Assembly (NCBI RefSeq): GCF_907164915.1
Contig: NC_061863.1
Location: forward strand, 4,208,340-4,272,339
Direction: 5' to 3'
From: Impatiens glandulifera
Taxonomy: Eukaryota; Streptophyta; Magnoliopsida; Ericales; Balsaminaceae
DNA: 64,000 nt
The notes beneath the pieces are model-generated. The model searched no databases. It saw nothing but the letters and a program-made list of their open reading frames with translations, and was not told where the DNA came from. The position numbers were made by a program, and so were the translations under genes. Each line of letters starts with the position of its first letter. Within the stretch, counting starts at the first letter, position 1. Shown here piece by piece: positions 13,401-24,526 of this stretch.

Positions 13401-14510
13401 CACTAAGCAAATTACTTTTCTGACCAGGAACATAGAAAACATCTTGAATGGTCTGCATATTCCCTTCCACAGTGACACGTACATCTCCTTTGCCCTTAGC
13501 CTCCAAACTTCTATCATCTCCAAATAGGATGGTTGTATGAATGTTTTCATTGAGTCTACAAAACATCTCCTTTTTCCCACACATGTGATTGCTACATCCA
13601 GAGTCAATAAACCACGATTCTTGTTTATTACTCACATTGTTTTCTTCATATGCCACATCTTCATTAGTTTCAACAAACTGTGCTTTAATTTCACCTTCTT
13701 TGGTTGGACACTCATAAAAAAAATGTCCAAGTTTGTGACAATTGTAACATTCAATAGTAGATTTATCAAAGAATTGTCTCCCTTGACCTCTACCTCTACC
13801 TCTTCCTCTTCCTCTATTACCACCGTTTCCTCGACCTCTTCCTTTTCCTTGATCAACAAATGTAGCTTTTAGAGCATGTTCTTGTTCAAAAACATGTCCA
13901 TTCATCCTCTGCTCATGAACAAACAAACTGCTTTGCAACATATCAATTGATAGAGTATCAACATCATTTGATTCCTCAATTGAACATACAACATAATCAA
14001 ATCTAGATGTCATAGATCTTAAAATTTTCTCAATAACTATAACATTTTCCATCTTTTTACCGGTGACTCTCATTTTATTTGCAATAAAAAGAGTTCTAGC
14101 AAAATAATCACTCACAGATTCTTCTGTCTTCATGTTTAACATTTCAAACTCTTTGCGAGAAGAGTTTGCCTTTGTGCTCTCTGCACTCTAACAGATCCTT
14201 TATACTTCTGTTTCAAAGATTCCCAAATATCTTTTGATGTATCCTTATTTAGAATGGTTTCTAATACCGTTCTATCAATAGCTTGAAAGAGATAATTTTT
14301 TACCTTCAAATCTTTCAGCTTTGCCTCATTAATGACTTTTTGTTCTGCATCTGTTGGTTCTAATCCTTTAGCAATTGTCGGAATTCCTTCTTCTATTAAC
14401 CCCCAATATTCTTTGGATCGAAGGAAGTTCTCCATTAACATACACCAATGTTCGTAGTGATCATTCAACTTCGGTATCGAAGCTTGAACACAATTATTTT
14501 CGGTTGCCAT
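10475..14510 (-). pseudogene. Copia 1 gag-pol, several frameshifts
   Basis: Read from 14510 leftward. Gag starts MATENNCVQASIPKLNDHYE and shifts frame near 14140. Zinc knuckle CYNCHKLGHFFYEC and protease WFIDSGCSNHMCG lie in 14142-13219. Integrase pieces are at 13105-12923 (HSDICGSINP, FIDDFSRK) and 12926-12648 (TDHGGEF, YTPQQNGVAERKN). 12549-11695 has the integrase tail and RT entry (NNTWDL). 11673-10870 holds the RT core with YVDDLIFTGN. RNase H is at 10879-10475 (CDNNSAIKLSKNP, adjoining TKPLK). The catalytic residues I can see are intact, but at least five frame breaks or stops separate the modules. The lineage may be Ivana/Oryco-like, which I cannot confirm. Confidence 0.88.
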
Positions 14511-14567
14511 GGATTACTTTACCTTTCTTCTTCGTTGCAACGTAAAAGACCTTGCTCTGATACCAAT

Positions 14568-14861
14568 TGACAAGTTAAGTTAAAGAATTATAGAAGAGGA
14601 ATTTTGTAAGAGAGAACTTAATTATGAATTTATTGAAGGGATAAAGGGCTATTTATAGCCATCATTTTACATTTGAAAAGTAAAATAACTTCCATAAACT
14701 AACTATTAACTTCTACTAACTACTAATAGGATAATAACAACTAACTACCATTAACTACTACATAAGATAAGAACAACTAACTACTTTTAGATAAGAACAA
14801 GGAGTTATACATCTCCATATACAATATTAAACTAATAAACCAACTAACATATTTCTTAACA
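14568..14861 (-). repeat. Copia 1 5' LTR
   Basis: 294 bp, TGACAAGTTAAG...TTTCTTAACA, about 96% identical by eye to the partner at 10156-10447. Followed on the minus strand by the tRNA-Met-type primer-binding site. Confidence 0.9.
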
Positions 14862-16089
14862 TCTTTTTAATTTCCAATTTCAAATCCTTCACATTGGCCG
14901 AATTATTAACTGCAACATCTGAATCAGAAAATAAAAATCCAATTTAGAAGACAAGGAAAAGACTGCAGATGAAGTTTCAATTGAAGGTTACCGAAGGAGC
15001 TGTTGTCCATTTTGAGGACAGATATACGCATGGCGCTGCCGAGCTCCAAATTGATTAGGGTATCGACATCAGATAACGTCGGTTTCTTCGATACATCGGC
15101 GAGAATGGGATTATCAAGGAGTGCATAAAGTGTAGAATAAAGCCTTGCCTTCTTCTTCACAGTCTCGCTATTGTACGCCGCCGCCTCCTCTTCAGTAAAC
15201 GCCGACGGATCCATCGGGACTCGAGCTACTGCTAAATGTTTAGTGCTTTCCGTTCTCCCAATTACAAGCTCTATACAAAGGAAGATAAGAGGCGGTGATT
15301 GATGAATGTGAATAGATGAAGATGGTTCAAGCCAAGAAAATCATTATTGGATGAGTGTGCTAAAAATGTCATCTCATTTGTATTTAATAATGATTATTAA
15401 ATCATTATTGGATGAGTGGTCACCAGCGCAATTTAATTGTATTTATTGGACTCTTTTAGCATGAATCTTCATTAATTTATACAATTATATGTAAATGTGA
15501 AAAACTTTGCTTAATATATATATGCCAAACAAACTAAAAAAAATGTAATTTATAATAAGACATTTAATGGTCTCACAAAAAAATTATAGAATTGGCGATT
15601 AGATATTATTGTTCAAAACTTGTTAAATCTCGTGTTATCTATTTTACAGTATCTCTATTGTTTTATATTATCGTGATTTTTAAGTCAAATGTATGAAAAT
15701 GGTTCACTATATTGGGAGCTTAGAAATGGAGAAATTATCACGCTAAAGTGAGAAGAGATTATTAGAACAAAGGAAGTTGGAGAAATTTCTTGGGAGATAA
15801 TGAGCATGAAGATTATGTCTTATACTTGACAAAAGTGAAAAGAACAAATTTTCGATCAATTAAAACTTTGTTTGGAGCTGAAGGTTGAAAAGAGAGAAAT
15901 CAAACATGTTTGGTTCGATAGTGAGAAGACGAATCAAGTTGTGATTTGATTATAAGGAAACAAATCGTGATCTAATGTTGCGAAAATCGAACATGTTGGT
16001 TCAATATTGAGAAGAGAAATTGAGCTAAGGTTTGATCACATAAAATGAAATTAAGTTACGATTTTGTTTTTACGTTGAGAAACAAATTG

Positions 16090-16370
16090 TGACCTAATGT
16101 TGAAGAAAAAATATCGAACGAGTAAAGTTCGAAGTGAAAGGTCGAACGAGTGAATTTGATCGTGAAAATGAGAGATTGAACGAGTGAAGTTTGATCGTTT
16201 GAAAAAAAAACCGAGTGAAGTTTGATCGTTTGAGAAGAAAAGATTGGACGAGTGAAGTTCGACGGTGAGAAAGTAAGATCAAACGAGTAAATTTGGATCG
16301 TAAAAAGTGAAAGATTATACGAGTGAAATTTGGAAATTCGATCGTGAGAAGAAAGGTGGAAACGAACTAG
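16090..16370. repeat. Degenerate minisatellite, GAACGAGTGAAGTTTGATCG units
   Basis: About six to seven imperfect units of roughly 35-45 bp built on GAxCGAGTGAAGTTxGATCGT plus a GA-rich spacer. The block C counterpart at 58110-58280 has about four, so copy number changed after duplication. Confidence 0.6.
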
Positions 16371-16930
16371 TGTTCAATTGTTAAAACATGAGCTATGTCA
16401 CAAGTTGCTACTAGTTTAACTATTAGTTATTTGGTAATCATGAAATTGGAATTGAGTTGGGTAATAAGATTAAGAAATATGAAGAGATTGTTGTCTTATT
16501 TTTTAAAAATAGGAAGAGAAATTGTTGGAGAATTTAAATTAAATTTTTATTATTACTTTAGTTTAATTGTAAGGGAGGTTATTAAGAATAATATATGTTA
16601 TTAGTCATATTAAAATATGAAGTATATATATTTTGCATACCCATGCAATAAAAGTATGAGGAGTCATATGTAGTTGTAAAGCAAGGAGAAATGATTCTCA
16701 AGTAACCCGAAACAAGTTATAAGTCCATTTTACGAAACATTAGGATTATAAACATTCTCCCACTTTTGTTAAATTTTACTCGTAGTGTAGGGTTGTAACA
16801 TTTTATGAAACAAGAAGTAATTGGGTCTCACAATAAGAGTTTTTCTTGTAATTGTCATGTAAAACATTATCCAATTTTTAATTCAGGATTGCACTAATAT
16901 AATATATTTTTACATGTTATAAAGTTGTCC

Positions 16931-16932
<2 letters not shown>

Positions 16933-17000
<68 letters not shown>
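16933..17000. repeat. (TA)n microsatellite
   Basis: An uninterrupted TA run of more than 60 bp within AT-rich noncoding DNA. Confidence 0.95.
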
Positions 17001-17002
<2 letters not shown>

Positions 17003-17615
17003 GCACAACTTTTATATCATAATCCAAAGGAAAGTTACATTTAAGAAGAAAAACACAAATGATGTAATTATAAAATCAAGTTACAAAAATGAGTTCTTTA
17101 GTAAAAAAAGTATTTCAATCACATGTTGAAACTTTAAAGTAAGACATCACCAATCCATAGAAAAGGAACATTGTGATTTATGATTCTTTATTTACTCTTG
17201 GCCAAAAAACTTAAATTTCTTTTCTTTTTGTTGTAAGAAACAAATTATTTCAAATTTGAATCTAAAATAATATGTTTATATATTAAAAAAATAGTTTAAG
17301 CATCATTATAAAAATATTTACAATAAATAAAACAAAACCACACATATTTACAATAAATAAAAAAATACCCATAATAAAGCTATAGTCAAGAAAAAAAATT
17401 ACTGATCAACAAACATACAAGATGAATCAAAACAAAAAAAATCCAACATGCATAAATCATTAACACCTTAAAGATTACATAGACAAGTGTTTAAAGTATT
17501 TCAAGAATATAGATAGATAACAAAGTTATGAATATACCAACTATTGGGCCTTTGGTCCAGCCCAATCATGCAGTTAATTAAATGAACAAAACCTAAGAAT
17601 ACTGCTCATTCTATC

Positions 17616-18406
17616 TGTTACGCCCTAATTTCCTACTTTCATGCACCTAAATCGATGTGATTTCGAACATAAATGCGGAAACGCTAGGGTGCCTATTCGA
17701 CCCGGTTATTGAAAATGTTGATATAAAAGTCGGTCCTACGGTCTCGGTCCTACGGTCTCGGTCCCTCCTCCCACACACATCTCCGGCACCACGCTTTCGC
17801 TGCCAACTCTTCCTTCACCTGTCATAAAATACGTTGGCTGGATTCCTACACCACACAAGCATAGTGAGTCTAGGGACCCATCAAGCATTTTAAGAAGACA
17901 TTTTAAGACATTGCATCCATGAGGCTTTTTAAGGATATCTCATCAATCAATCACGTATAGTTGCATACTTGAGCACATATTGGGACCCTTAGCCTGGAGA
18001 GCTGATCCTCCAGGGTATGCATCCATTCGTCAATTCCTCCAGCCATATTTTGAGAGCATCGGACCACTAGAGCTCATCCTGGTAGCCATCCTCTCGTATC
18101 CGTCAATTCCTCCATGATTATCTCTTAGATTCCATAGCCCTTAACTTAAAACCATCCTTCTTTATAAATCCATGGACTTGCAATGAAAACATACTTGGAA
18201 ACCTTTTGCATCGTTTAAATAAAATACATGATAAATAGCACTGTGTGGGATTTAGAAATCATTTAGAAAAGTACTTGCCTGATAATTCCTTGTTTGCAGA
18301 ATTATCGGTCGGACCACTCGGTCCTGGGTGCCATCATCCACGGTCATAGATCTCTGTCAAGACCGCAGATTCCTCGGTCTAGAAAAGTTGATTTTGGGAC
18401 GTGACA
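17616..18406 (-). repeat. Gypsy derivative LTR (3' on minus strand)
   Basis: 791 bp. Contains a local duplication of GGTCCTACGGTCTC (17734-17761) absent from the partner LTR. Confidence 0.85.
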
Positions 18407-18644
18407 AACTACCCCTTATAAAGAATTTCGTCCCCGAAATTTGATCACAAGGGTAATACTAAAAATGGTGATTTTGAAAACAGTTTAATGCTAAAACCTT
18501 ACTTAAAAATCATTTTGAAAACATTTTCATGTCATGCAAAATATTAACGAAAACTATTTACATACATGAAGGCCTTGGAGGAGCATCTATCGGAGCATAT
18601 GTGTGAAAGTGCTAAGGTTCGGAACCGTTGCTCTGATACCAAAT

Positions 18645-19421
18645 TGTTACGCCCTAACTTCCTACTTTCATGCATCTAAATCGACGTGATTTCCAACATA
18701 AATGCGGAAACGCTAGGGTGCCTATTCGACCCGGTCATTGAAAAGGTTGATATAAAAGTCGGTCCTACGGTCTCGGTCCCTCCTCCCACACACATCTTCG
18801 GCACCACGCTTCCTTTGCCAACTCTTCCTTCATCTGTCATAAAATCCGTTGGCTAGATTCCTACACCACACAAGCAAAGTGAGTCTAGGGACCCAACAAG
18901 CATTTTAAGAAGACATTTTAAGACATTGCATCCATGAGGCTTTTTAAGGGTATCTCATCAATCAATCATGTATAGTTGCATACTTGAGCACATATTGAGA
19001 CCCTTAGCTTGGAGAGCTGATCCTCCAGGGTAGGCATCCATTCGTCAATTCCTCCAGCCATATTTTGAGAGCATCGGACCACCAGAGCTCATCATGGTAG
19101 CCATCCTCTCGTATCCATCAATTCCTCTATGATTATCTCTTAGATTCCATAGCTCTTAACTTAAAACCATCATTCTTTATAAAACCATGGACTTGCAATG
19201 AAAACATACTTGGAAATCTTTTGCATCGTTTATATAAAATACATGATAAATAGCACTGTGTGGATTTTAGAAATCGTTTAGAAAAGTACTTGCCTGTTAA
19301 TTCCTTGTTTGCGGAATCATCGGTCGGACCACTCAGTCATGGGTGCCATCATCCACGGTCATAGATCTCTGTCAAGACCGCAGATTCCTCGGTCTAGAAA
19401 AGTTGATTTTGGGACGTGACA
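18645..19421 (-). repeat. Gypsy derivative LTR (5' on minus strand)
   Basis: 777 bp, closely similar to 17616-18406 with scattered substitutions. The primer-binding site lies immediately inside at 18624-18643. Confidence 0.85.
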
Positions 19422-19884
19422 CTATCACTTTTAGAGAGAGAAGACATTCTGCAAAGAAGAGAAGAAACAGAGGAAGAAGAAGAGAATGAGAAGTAGATCT
19501 CTTACATTTTCACCTTCAGGTTCCAATCTCTTGTTGTCTTATATCTAGACTAGCTTAAATCTGAATGAAATTGGTTTTCTATGTTTGTATACCTCAACTT
19601 TGGGTTTAAAGTTGAGAAGAACATTTGTATCTATTTCTTGTTTATAATGAAATTTGCTGGTTAGCCCCGTGGTTTTTACCCTCCAGGTTGAGAGGGTTTT
19701 CCACGTAAATCTGGTGTTGTTTTGTTCTATGCTTGATCTTTTGTTTTAGACTTGGATAACCTGTGCATTTACCCATCTCACATTGCTAGATTACAGTATA
19801 AAAGTAATCTTCGTTTCAAAATTCCCAACAAGTGGTATTAGAGCTATTAAGTTTATTTTTTGAAGAGTGCTTTTGTAGGTTGAG

Positions 19885-22800
19885 ATGGAAGGTAATAGCA
19901 CAATGATCAGGTTGACAAATAATAACTGGAAGATTTGGAAATCCAAGATGGAGGATATCCTTTACTGTAAACACTTGTATGAGCCGGTTGAAGGAGATAG
20001 TGCGAAGCCAAAAGATATGTCTGACGGTGATTGAACAAAATTGAACAGGAAAGTAGTTGACACAATCAGACAGTGGCTTGATGATAGCGTGTACCACCAT
20101 GTAGCAAGTGAGAAGAGTGCACATGAGTTGTGGAAGAAGCTGGAGTCATCGTATGAGCAGAAAACAACAGGTAACAAAGCGTTTCTGATTCGAAAGTTAG
20201 TAAATCTAAAATTCAGAGAAGGTGCAGGTGTTGCTGAGCATTTAAATGAGTTCCAGAGATTGATTAATCAATTGTCAGTGATGGAGATGACCTTAGAAGA
20301 TGAGTTGTCAGCTTTATTGCTCTTGGGGATCATTGCCCGACAATTGGGAGACATTGGTTGTGACAGTCAGTAATGCAACTCCGAATGGTATTCTTACTAT
20401 GAGTATAGTTACTAGCAGCTTGTTCAATGAGGAGACAAGAAGGAAGTCAACTAATACAAATAGTGCACAGGCCCTTGTCACAGAGAATAGGGGAAGAGCT
20501 GAATACCGACAACAATCAAGAGGCCATAGCAAGTCCAGAGGTATATCAAAATCTAAGGGAAGACAATGTTATCACTATGGTAAAGAATGTCATATTAAGA
20601 AAAATTGTAGAGCCTAGAAAAGACTACAAAATGAAGACAAAAATCAGAAGAAAGATGATGAGATCAGAAATACCACAGCCACAGTAACTGCAGATGATGT
20701 AGTGATTCTTTCTTGTGAAAAAGAACAATATCTATATGTAGAAAGTCACCAAGGAGTTGAGTGGATAGTTGATACAAGTGCTTGCTATCATGCTACACCA
20801 AATAGAGAGTTCTTCATGACTTACAAGGCTGGAGATTTTGGTACAGTGAAGATGGGTAATACTAGTCACTCAAGCATTATGGGTATTGGTGATATTTATT
20901 TGCAGACAGAGCTGGACATCAGTTAACACTGAAAGATGTGCGACATATTCCTGATTTGCGTCTAAACTTGATATCAGGTGATGCTTTGGACAAAGATGTA
21001 TTCAAGCATTACCTTGGTAGTAGAGAATGGAAGCTCAGCAAGGGATCAATGATTGTAGCAAAAGGGAAGCCATGACACTCCTTATACCGAACCCATGTGA
21101 AGATACTCAAGAATGGGTTGAATGCAGTACAAGCTGAAAGCTCTTTAAATCTGTGGCATCAACGTCTCGGTCACATGAGTGAGAAAGGGTTACGAATTCT
21201 GGTGAGGAAGCTTCACATCCCCTTAACCAAAGATGAGGTTTTGGATCTATGCGACTACTGCCATTTTGGTAAGAAACACAGTCTCTTTTAGTCAAACATC
21301 AGAAAGGAAACAGAATGTACTGAACTTGGTTTATTCTGATGTGTGTGGTCCTTTTGAGGAGTCATTGAGTGGCAATCGATACTTTCTAATATTTATTGAT
21401 GATGCATCTAGAAAGGTGTGAGTTTATTTAATGAGAACGAAAGACCAGGTATTTAATTACTTTCAAGAGTTCCATGTCATGGCAGAAAAAGAGACAGACA
21501 ATAAACTGAAATGTCTTCGCTCTGATAATGGGGGAGAGTATACCTCCAAGGATTTTAAAGCATATTGTGTAAAATATGGAATTTGACATGAGAAAATAGT
21601 GCCTGGAACTCCACAACACAATGGTGTGGCTGAGAGAATGAATCGCACCATTGTAGAAAAGGTGAGATGCATGCTGAAGATGACAAAGTTGCCAAAACAA
21701 TTTTGGGCAGAAGCAGTTCGCACAACTTGCTATCTCATAAACAGGTCACCCTATGTTCCTTTGAAGTTTGAAATACCAGAAAGAGTATGGTCTAAGAAGA
21801 ATATTTCATACTCGCATCTAAGGGTATTTGGATGCAAAACATATGTGCAGATTTCAAAGGAGCAAATATCCAAGTTGGATGATAAAGTAATTCCATGTAT
21901 TTTCCTTGGGTATGGAAATGGGAAATTTGGGTACAGATTATGGGACCCATAAAAAAAAGAATTGTTAGATGCAGAGATGTTGTATTCTTCGAGGGTCAGA
22001 ATGAGATAAATCTAGAAATCATTGAGAAGTCAAAGAGAGTTGATGATTCCATAAAACTCATACCAATTCCTTCACCATGTACAGTCAACATTAACAGATG
22101 AAGATGAACATAATGAAGAAGCCACTGAGGAAACCTCTGACATGAATGGTAGTAATGATGATGAAACTATTTATGATGTAATGATGATGAAACTATTTAT
22201 GATGTTCCTGGGCAGGGGGAGAAACATCATCAAGAGGAGCCAAAAGAACCCCCATTAAAAAGGTCTGAGAGAGAGAACCAACCTTTTAAAAAGTACCCTT
22301 TTTCGGAGTATATTTTATTGATAGAAGAAGGAGAGCCAAAATGTTTTCAGGAGGCATAAGTTCATAAAGACAAAGTTAAGTGACAGATTGCAATGAAAGA
22401 TGAGATGAAGTCATTACAAGAAATGGGAACATATGAGCTGGTGGAACTTCCTAAGGGTCGAAAGGCATTGAGAAACAAATGGGTGTTCAAGCTAAAGAGA
22501 GATGAAAATGGAGAAATTATGAAGTACAAAGCTCGACTTGTTATAAAGGGTTTTGGACAAAAACAGGGCATCGACTTTGAGGAGATTTTCTCACCAGTGG
22601 TAAAGATGACTTCCATTCGTACAATGTTAGGTCTAGTAGCTAACTTAGACCTTGAGCTTGAGCAACTTGATGTAAAAACTGCATTTCTTCATGGTAACTT
22701 GGAAGAAGAGATCTAAATGGTGCAACTAGAGAGATTTGAAGTGAAAGAAAAGGAGAACATGGTTTACAAATTGAAGAAGAGTCTATACGGTTTGAAACAA

Positions 22801-23890
22801 GCTCCGAGACAGTGGTACAAGAAATTTGACTCTTTTATGATGAGTCATGAGTACTAGAGAACCAAGGCAGATCCGTGTGTTTATTTCAAAAGATTTTCTA
22901 ATGGAAAGTTTCTAATACTTTTACTTTATGTTGATGATATGTTGATTGTAGGACATGATGCTGAGAAAATAGCAATGTTGAAGAAGGAGATGTCCAAGAC
23001 ATTTGATATGAAGGACATGGGCCAAGCACGTCAGATATTGGGAATGTAGATTACTCGTGACAGAAATGCTAAGAAACTTTGGTTGTCACAAGAGAAGTAC
23101 ATTGAAAGGTGCTTGAAAGATTCAATATGCAAGGAGAAAAGGAAATAAATTGTCCATTTCCCAGCCATTTTAAATTGAGAAAGAAGATGTGTCCATCAAC
23201 AGAGAAAGAAAATGATGAAATGTCAAGTGTTCCATACTCCTCAGTTGTAGGGAGTTTGATGTATACAATGGTTTGCACTAGGCCAGATATAGCGCATGCA
23301 GTCGGCGTGGCAAGTAGGTTCCTCCCTAATCTAGGAAAACAACATTGGGAAGCAGTGAAGTGGATTCTTAGATATCTAAGAGGCACTTCCAATTTGTGTT
23401 TGAGTTTTGGAAATGGTGATGCTGTGTTAGAAGGTTACACAGATGGTGATATGACTAGAGATCTAGATCACAGAAAATCCACTTCGGGTTATGTGTTTAC
23501 TTTTGCAGGGGGAGCCGTGTCATGGCAATCCAAGTTGCAGAAATGTGTGACTTTATCAATAACAGAAGCAGAATATATTGCAGCAACTGAAGTAGGTAAG
23601 GAGTTATTGTGGATGATTAGATTTCTCCTAGAGCTTGGTATGCAACAAGAAGATGCAATTATTTTCTATGATAGCCAGAGTGCCATAGATTTGAGCAAAA
23701 ATGCTATATATCATTCCAGAACTAAGCATATTGATGTGAGATTTCATTAGTTAAGAGATGTAATAGAAAACCAGCAGATGAAGTTGAAGAAAATCCACAC
23801 GGATAAGAACCCGTCAGACATGTTTATGAAGATTGTTCTAAAAGACAAGCTCGAGCTCTGTTATCGGCTTATCGGAATGAATACCAAGTG
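19885..23890 (+). pseudogene. Copia 2 gag-pol, multiple stops and frameshifts
   Basis: Gag begins MEGNSTMIRLTNNNWKIWKS with a stop near 20034. A knuckle CYHYGKECHIKKNC follows (second Cys position altered to Tyr). Protease is VDTSACYHATP, with the catalytic Gly of DSGA changed. Integrase: [90 protein letters not shown] and YVDDMLIVG near 22930. RNase H: GYTDGDMTRD, TEAEYIAATE, YDSQSAIDLSKNA. Modules are in the Copia order protease-integrase-RT-RNase H. At least six stops or shifts disable it. The motif wording fits the Tork/Tnt1 lineage. Confidence 0.88.
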
Positions 23891-23938
23891 ATGACTTGAA
23901 GATCGGTGTACTTCTCTCTGTGGGCTGGAGGGGGAGAT

Positions 23939-24235
23939 TGTTGGGTCTTTGGGTCCAGCCCAATCATACAGTTAATTAAATGAGAAAAACCTAAGAATGT
24001 TGCTCATTCTATCACTTCTAGAGAGAGAAGACATTCTACAAAAAGAGAAGAAACAGAGGAGAAGAAACAAAGAAAGAAGAAGAGACGAAGAAGTAGATCT
24101 CTTACATTTTCACATTCAGGTTCTAATCTCTTATTGTCTTATATCTAGACTAGCTTAAGTCTGAATGAAATTGATTTTCTCTGTTTGTATACCTCAACTT
24201 TGGGTTTAAAGTTGAGAAGAACATTTGTATCTGTT
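23939..24235 (+). repeat. Copia 2 3' LTR, truncated
   Basis: About 297 bp starting TGTTGGGTCTTTGGGTCC. Homology to the 5' LTR stops near 24235, where a microhomology (TTTCATGTTA versus TTTCTTGTTT) joins it to Copia 4 sequence. About 190 bp of LTR end are missing. Confidence 0.85.
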
Positions 24236-24526
24236 TCATGTTACATCACGAAGAGATTTTTATTCATCTTACACTTTAGGTGATTTTGGGGATGTCAAGA
24301 TGGGTAATAGTGGACTATCAAAGGTTGTTGGCATTGGAGAAGTTTGTTTGAAATTTGATACTAGGATGTAGTTGGTTTTACAAAATGAAAAACATGTCCC
24401 GGATATGAAATTAAATTTGATTTCTACAGGTTTACTTGATGATGATGGGTACAACAACTACTTTGGTAATGGTTTGTGGAAACTCACTCGTGGTTCCTTG
24501 ATCGTGGTAAGAGGTAAAAGGTGCTC
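24236..24526 (+). mobile_element. Copia 4, left fragment (protease to pre-integrase)
   Basis: Translates with one stop as HVTSRRDFYSSYTLGDFGDV, then KMGNSG, HVPDMKLNLISTGLLDDDG and WKLTRGSLIVVRG, the segment between protease and integrase of a Tork-like Copia. The 5' LTR, gag and protease core are missing. The right edge TGCTC (24522-24526) is the target duplication of Copia 3. The same frame of element continues at 38619. Confidence 0.85.

Larger units (their letters stand above)
10156..14861 (-). mobile_element. Ty1-copia element 1, inserted in SNRNP25 exon 2
   Basis: A 4,706-bp element in minus orientation. LTRs begin TGACAA and end AACA, and are flanked by TCTTC (10151-10155) and TCTTT (14862-14866), a 5-bp target duplication with one change. 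The primer-binding site lies just inside the right LTR (TTGGTATCAGAGCAAGG on the minus strand, 14540-14566, initiator Met tRNA type). A purine-rich AAGGGAGGA tract abuts the left LTR. The two LTRs differ at roughly a dozen positions by eye, so it is moderately young, but its coding region is broken. Confidence 0.93.
9701..15214 (-). pseudogene. SNRNP25: U11/U12 snRNP 25 kDa gene, copy A, split by a Copia element
   Basis: Exon 1 (15214-14992) is open and encodes MDPSAFTEEEAAAYNSETVK... through LELGSAMRISVLK. Exon 2 starts at 14918 (DVAVNNSANVK-type frame) and is cut at 14867 by a 4.7-kb Copia insertion; the rest of the exon resumes at 10150. At the exon 2 donor the expected W codon spanning the junction reads TA|G, so splicing would create a stop. 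Exon 3 has a 5-bp duplication at its acceptor (TTTCCTTTCC near 10015-10025). Exon 4 (to the stop at 9701) retains the HFIPYVASKEFQRHSKRRK tail. The protein is a ubiquitin-fold subunit of the minor spliceosome; this copy cannot make it. Confidence 0.85.
15215..17541. other. Noncoding block A arm between SNRNP25 and the lost NLR position
   Basis: No supported gene. The sequence parallels 56503-60300 of block C, which lies directly before the stop codon of NLR gene 2, and in part 43725-44040 of block B. Shared landmarks are GCAAGCTCTATACAAAGG (A and B), GGATGAGTGTGCTAAAAATG, the GAACGAGTGAAGTTTGATCG minisatellite, and AAGTATTTCAAGAATATA at the right end. In block C the NLR coding region begins about 25 bp after that last landmark. 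Here Copia 2 begins instead, so the NLR of block A is missing. Confidence 0.6.
17616..19421 (-). mobile_element. Non-autonomous Ty3-gypsy derivative (Tekay/Del-like ends) with 238-bp interior
   Basis: 1,806 bp bounded by CTATC on both sides (17611-17615 and 19422-19426). Two LTRs, 17616-18406 and 18645-19421, have TG...CA ends (TGTTACGCCC...GGGACGTGACA on the plus strand). Only 238 bp separate them. On the minus strand the interior starts with TTTGGTATCAGAGCAACGG, a tRNA-Met-type primer site, and ends with the AATTTCGGGGACGAAATT stretch plus AAGGGGTAG purine tract, the 3' hallmark I associate with Tekay/Del chromoviruses. There is no coding capacity, so it must have moved in trans or is a deletion product. 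Confidence 0.85.
17542..19830 (+). repeat. Copia 2 5' LTR, interrupted by a gypsy mini-element
   Basis: Starts TATTGGGCCTTTGG (TGTTGGG in the 3' copy), is interrupted after CATTCTATC at 17615 and resumes at 19422 with CTATCACTTTTAGAG, then ends AAATTCCCAACA at 19830. Confidence 0.88.
17542..24235 (+). mobile_element. Ty1-copia element 2 (Tork/Tnt1-like), 3' LTR truncated
   Basis: 5' LTR 17542-19830 (interrupted by a gypsy-derived insert), primer-binding site TGGTATTAGAGC at 19833, degenerate gag-pol 19885-23890, polypurine tract GGAGGGGGAGA just before the 3' LTR at 23939. The 3' LTR matches the 5' LTR up to about 24235 (CATTTGTATCTxTTTC), then breaks into sequence of another Copia. No target duplication can be recovered because the right end is gone. 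Without the insert the LTR is about 480 bp. Confidence 0.88.

Noticed and set aside
16395..16604. 69-codon frame in block A arm
   Set aside because: Not conserved in block C (58320-58430 reads differently) and composition is AT-driven.
17616..19421. Initially read as a tandem duplication of a host sequence
   Set aside because: TG...CA ends, 5-bp target duplication, primer site and purine tract show two LTRs of one element.
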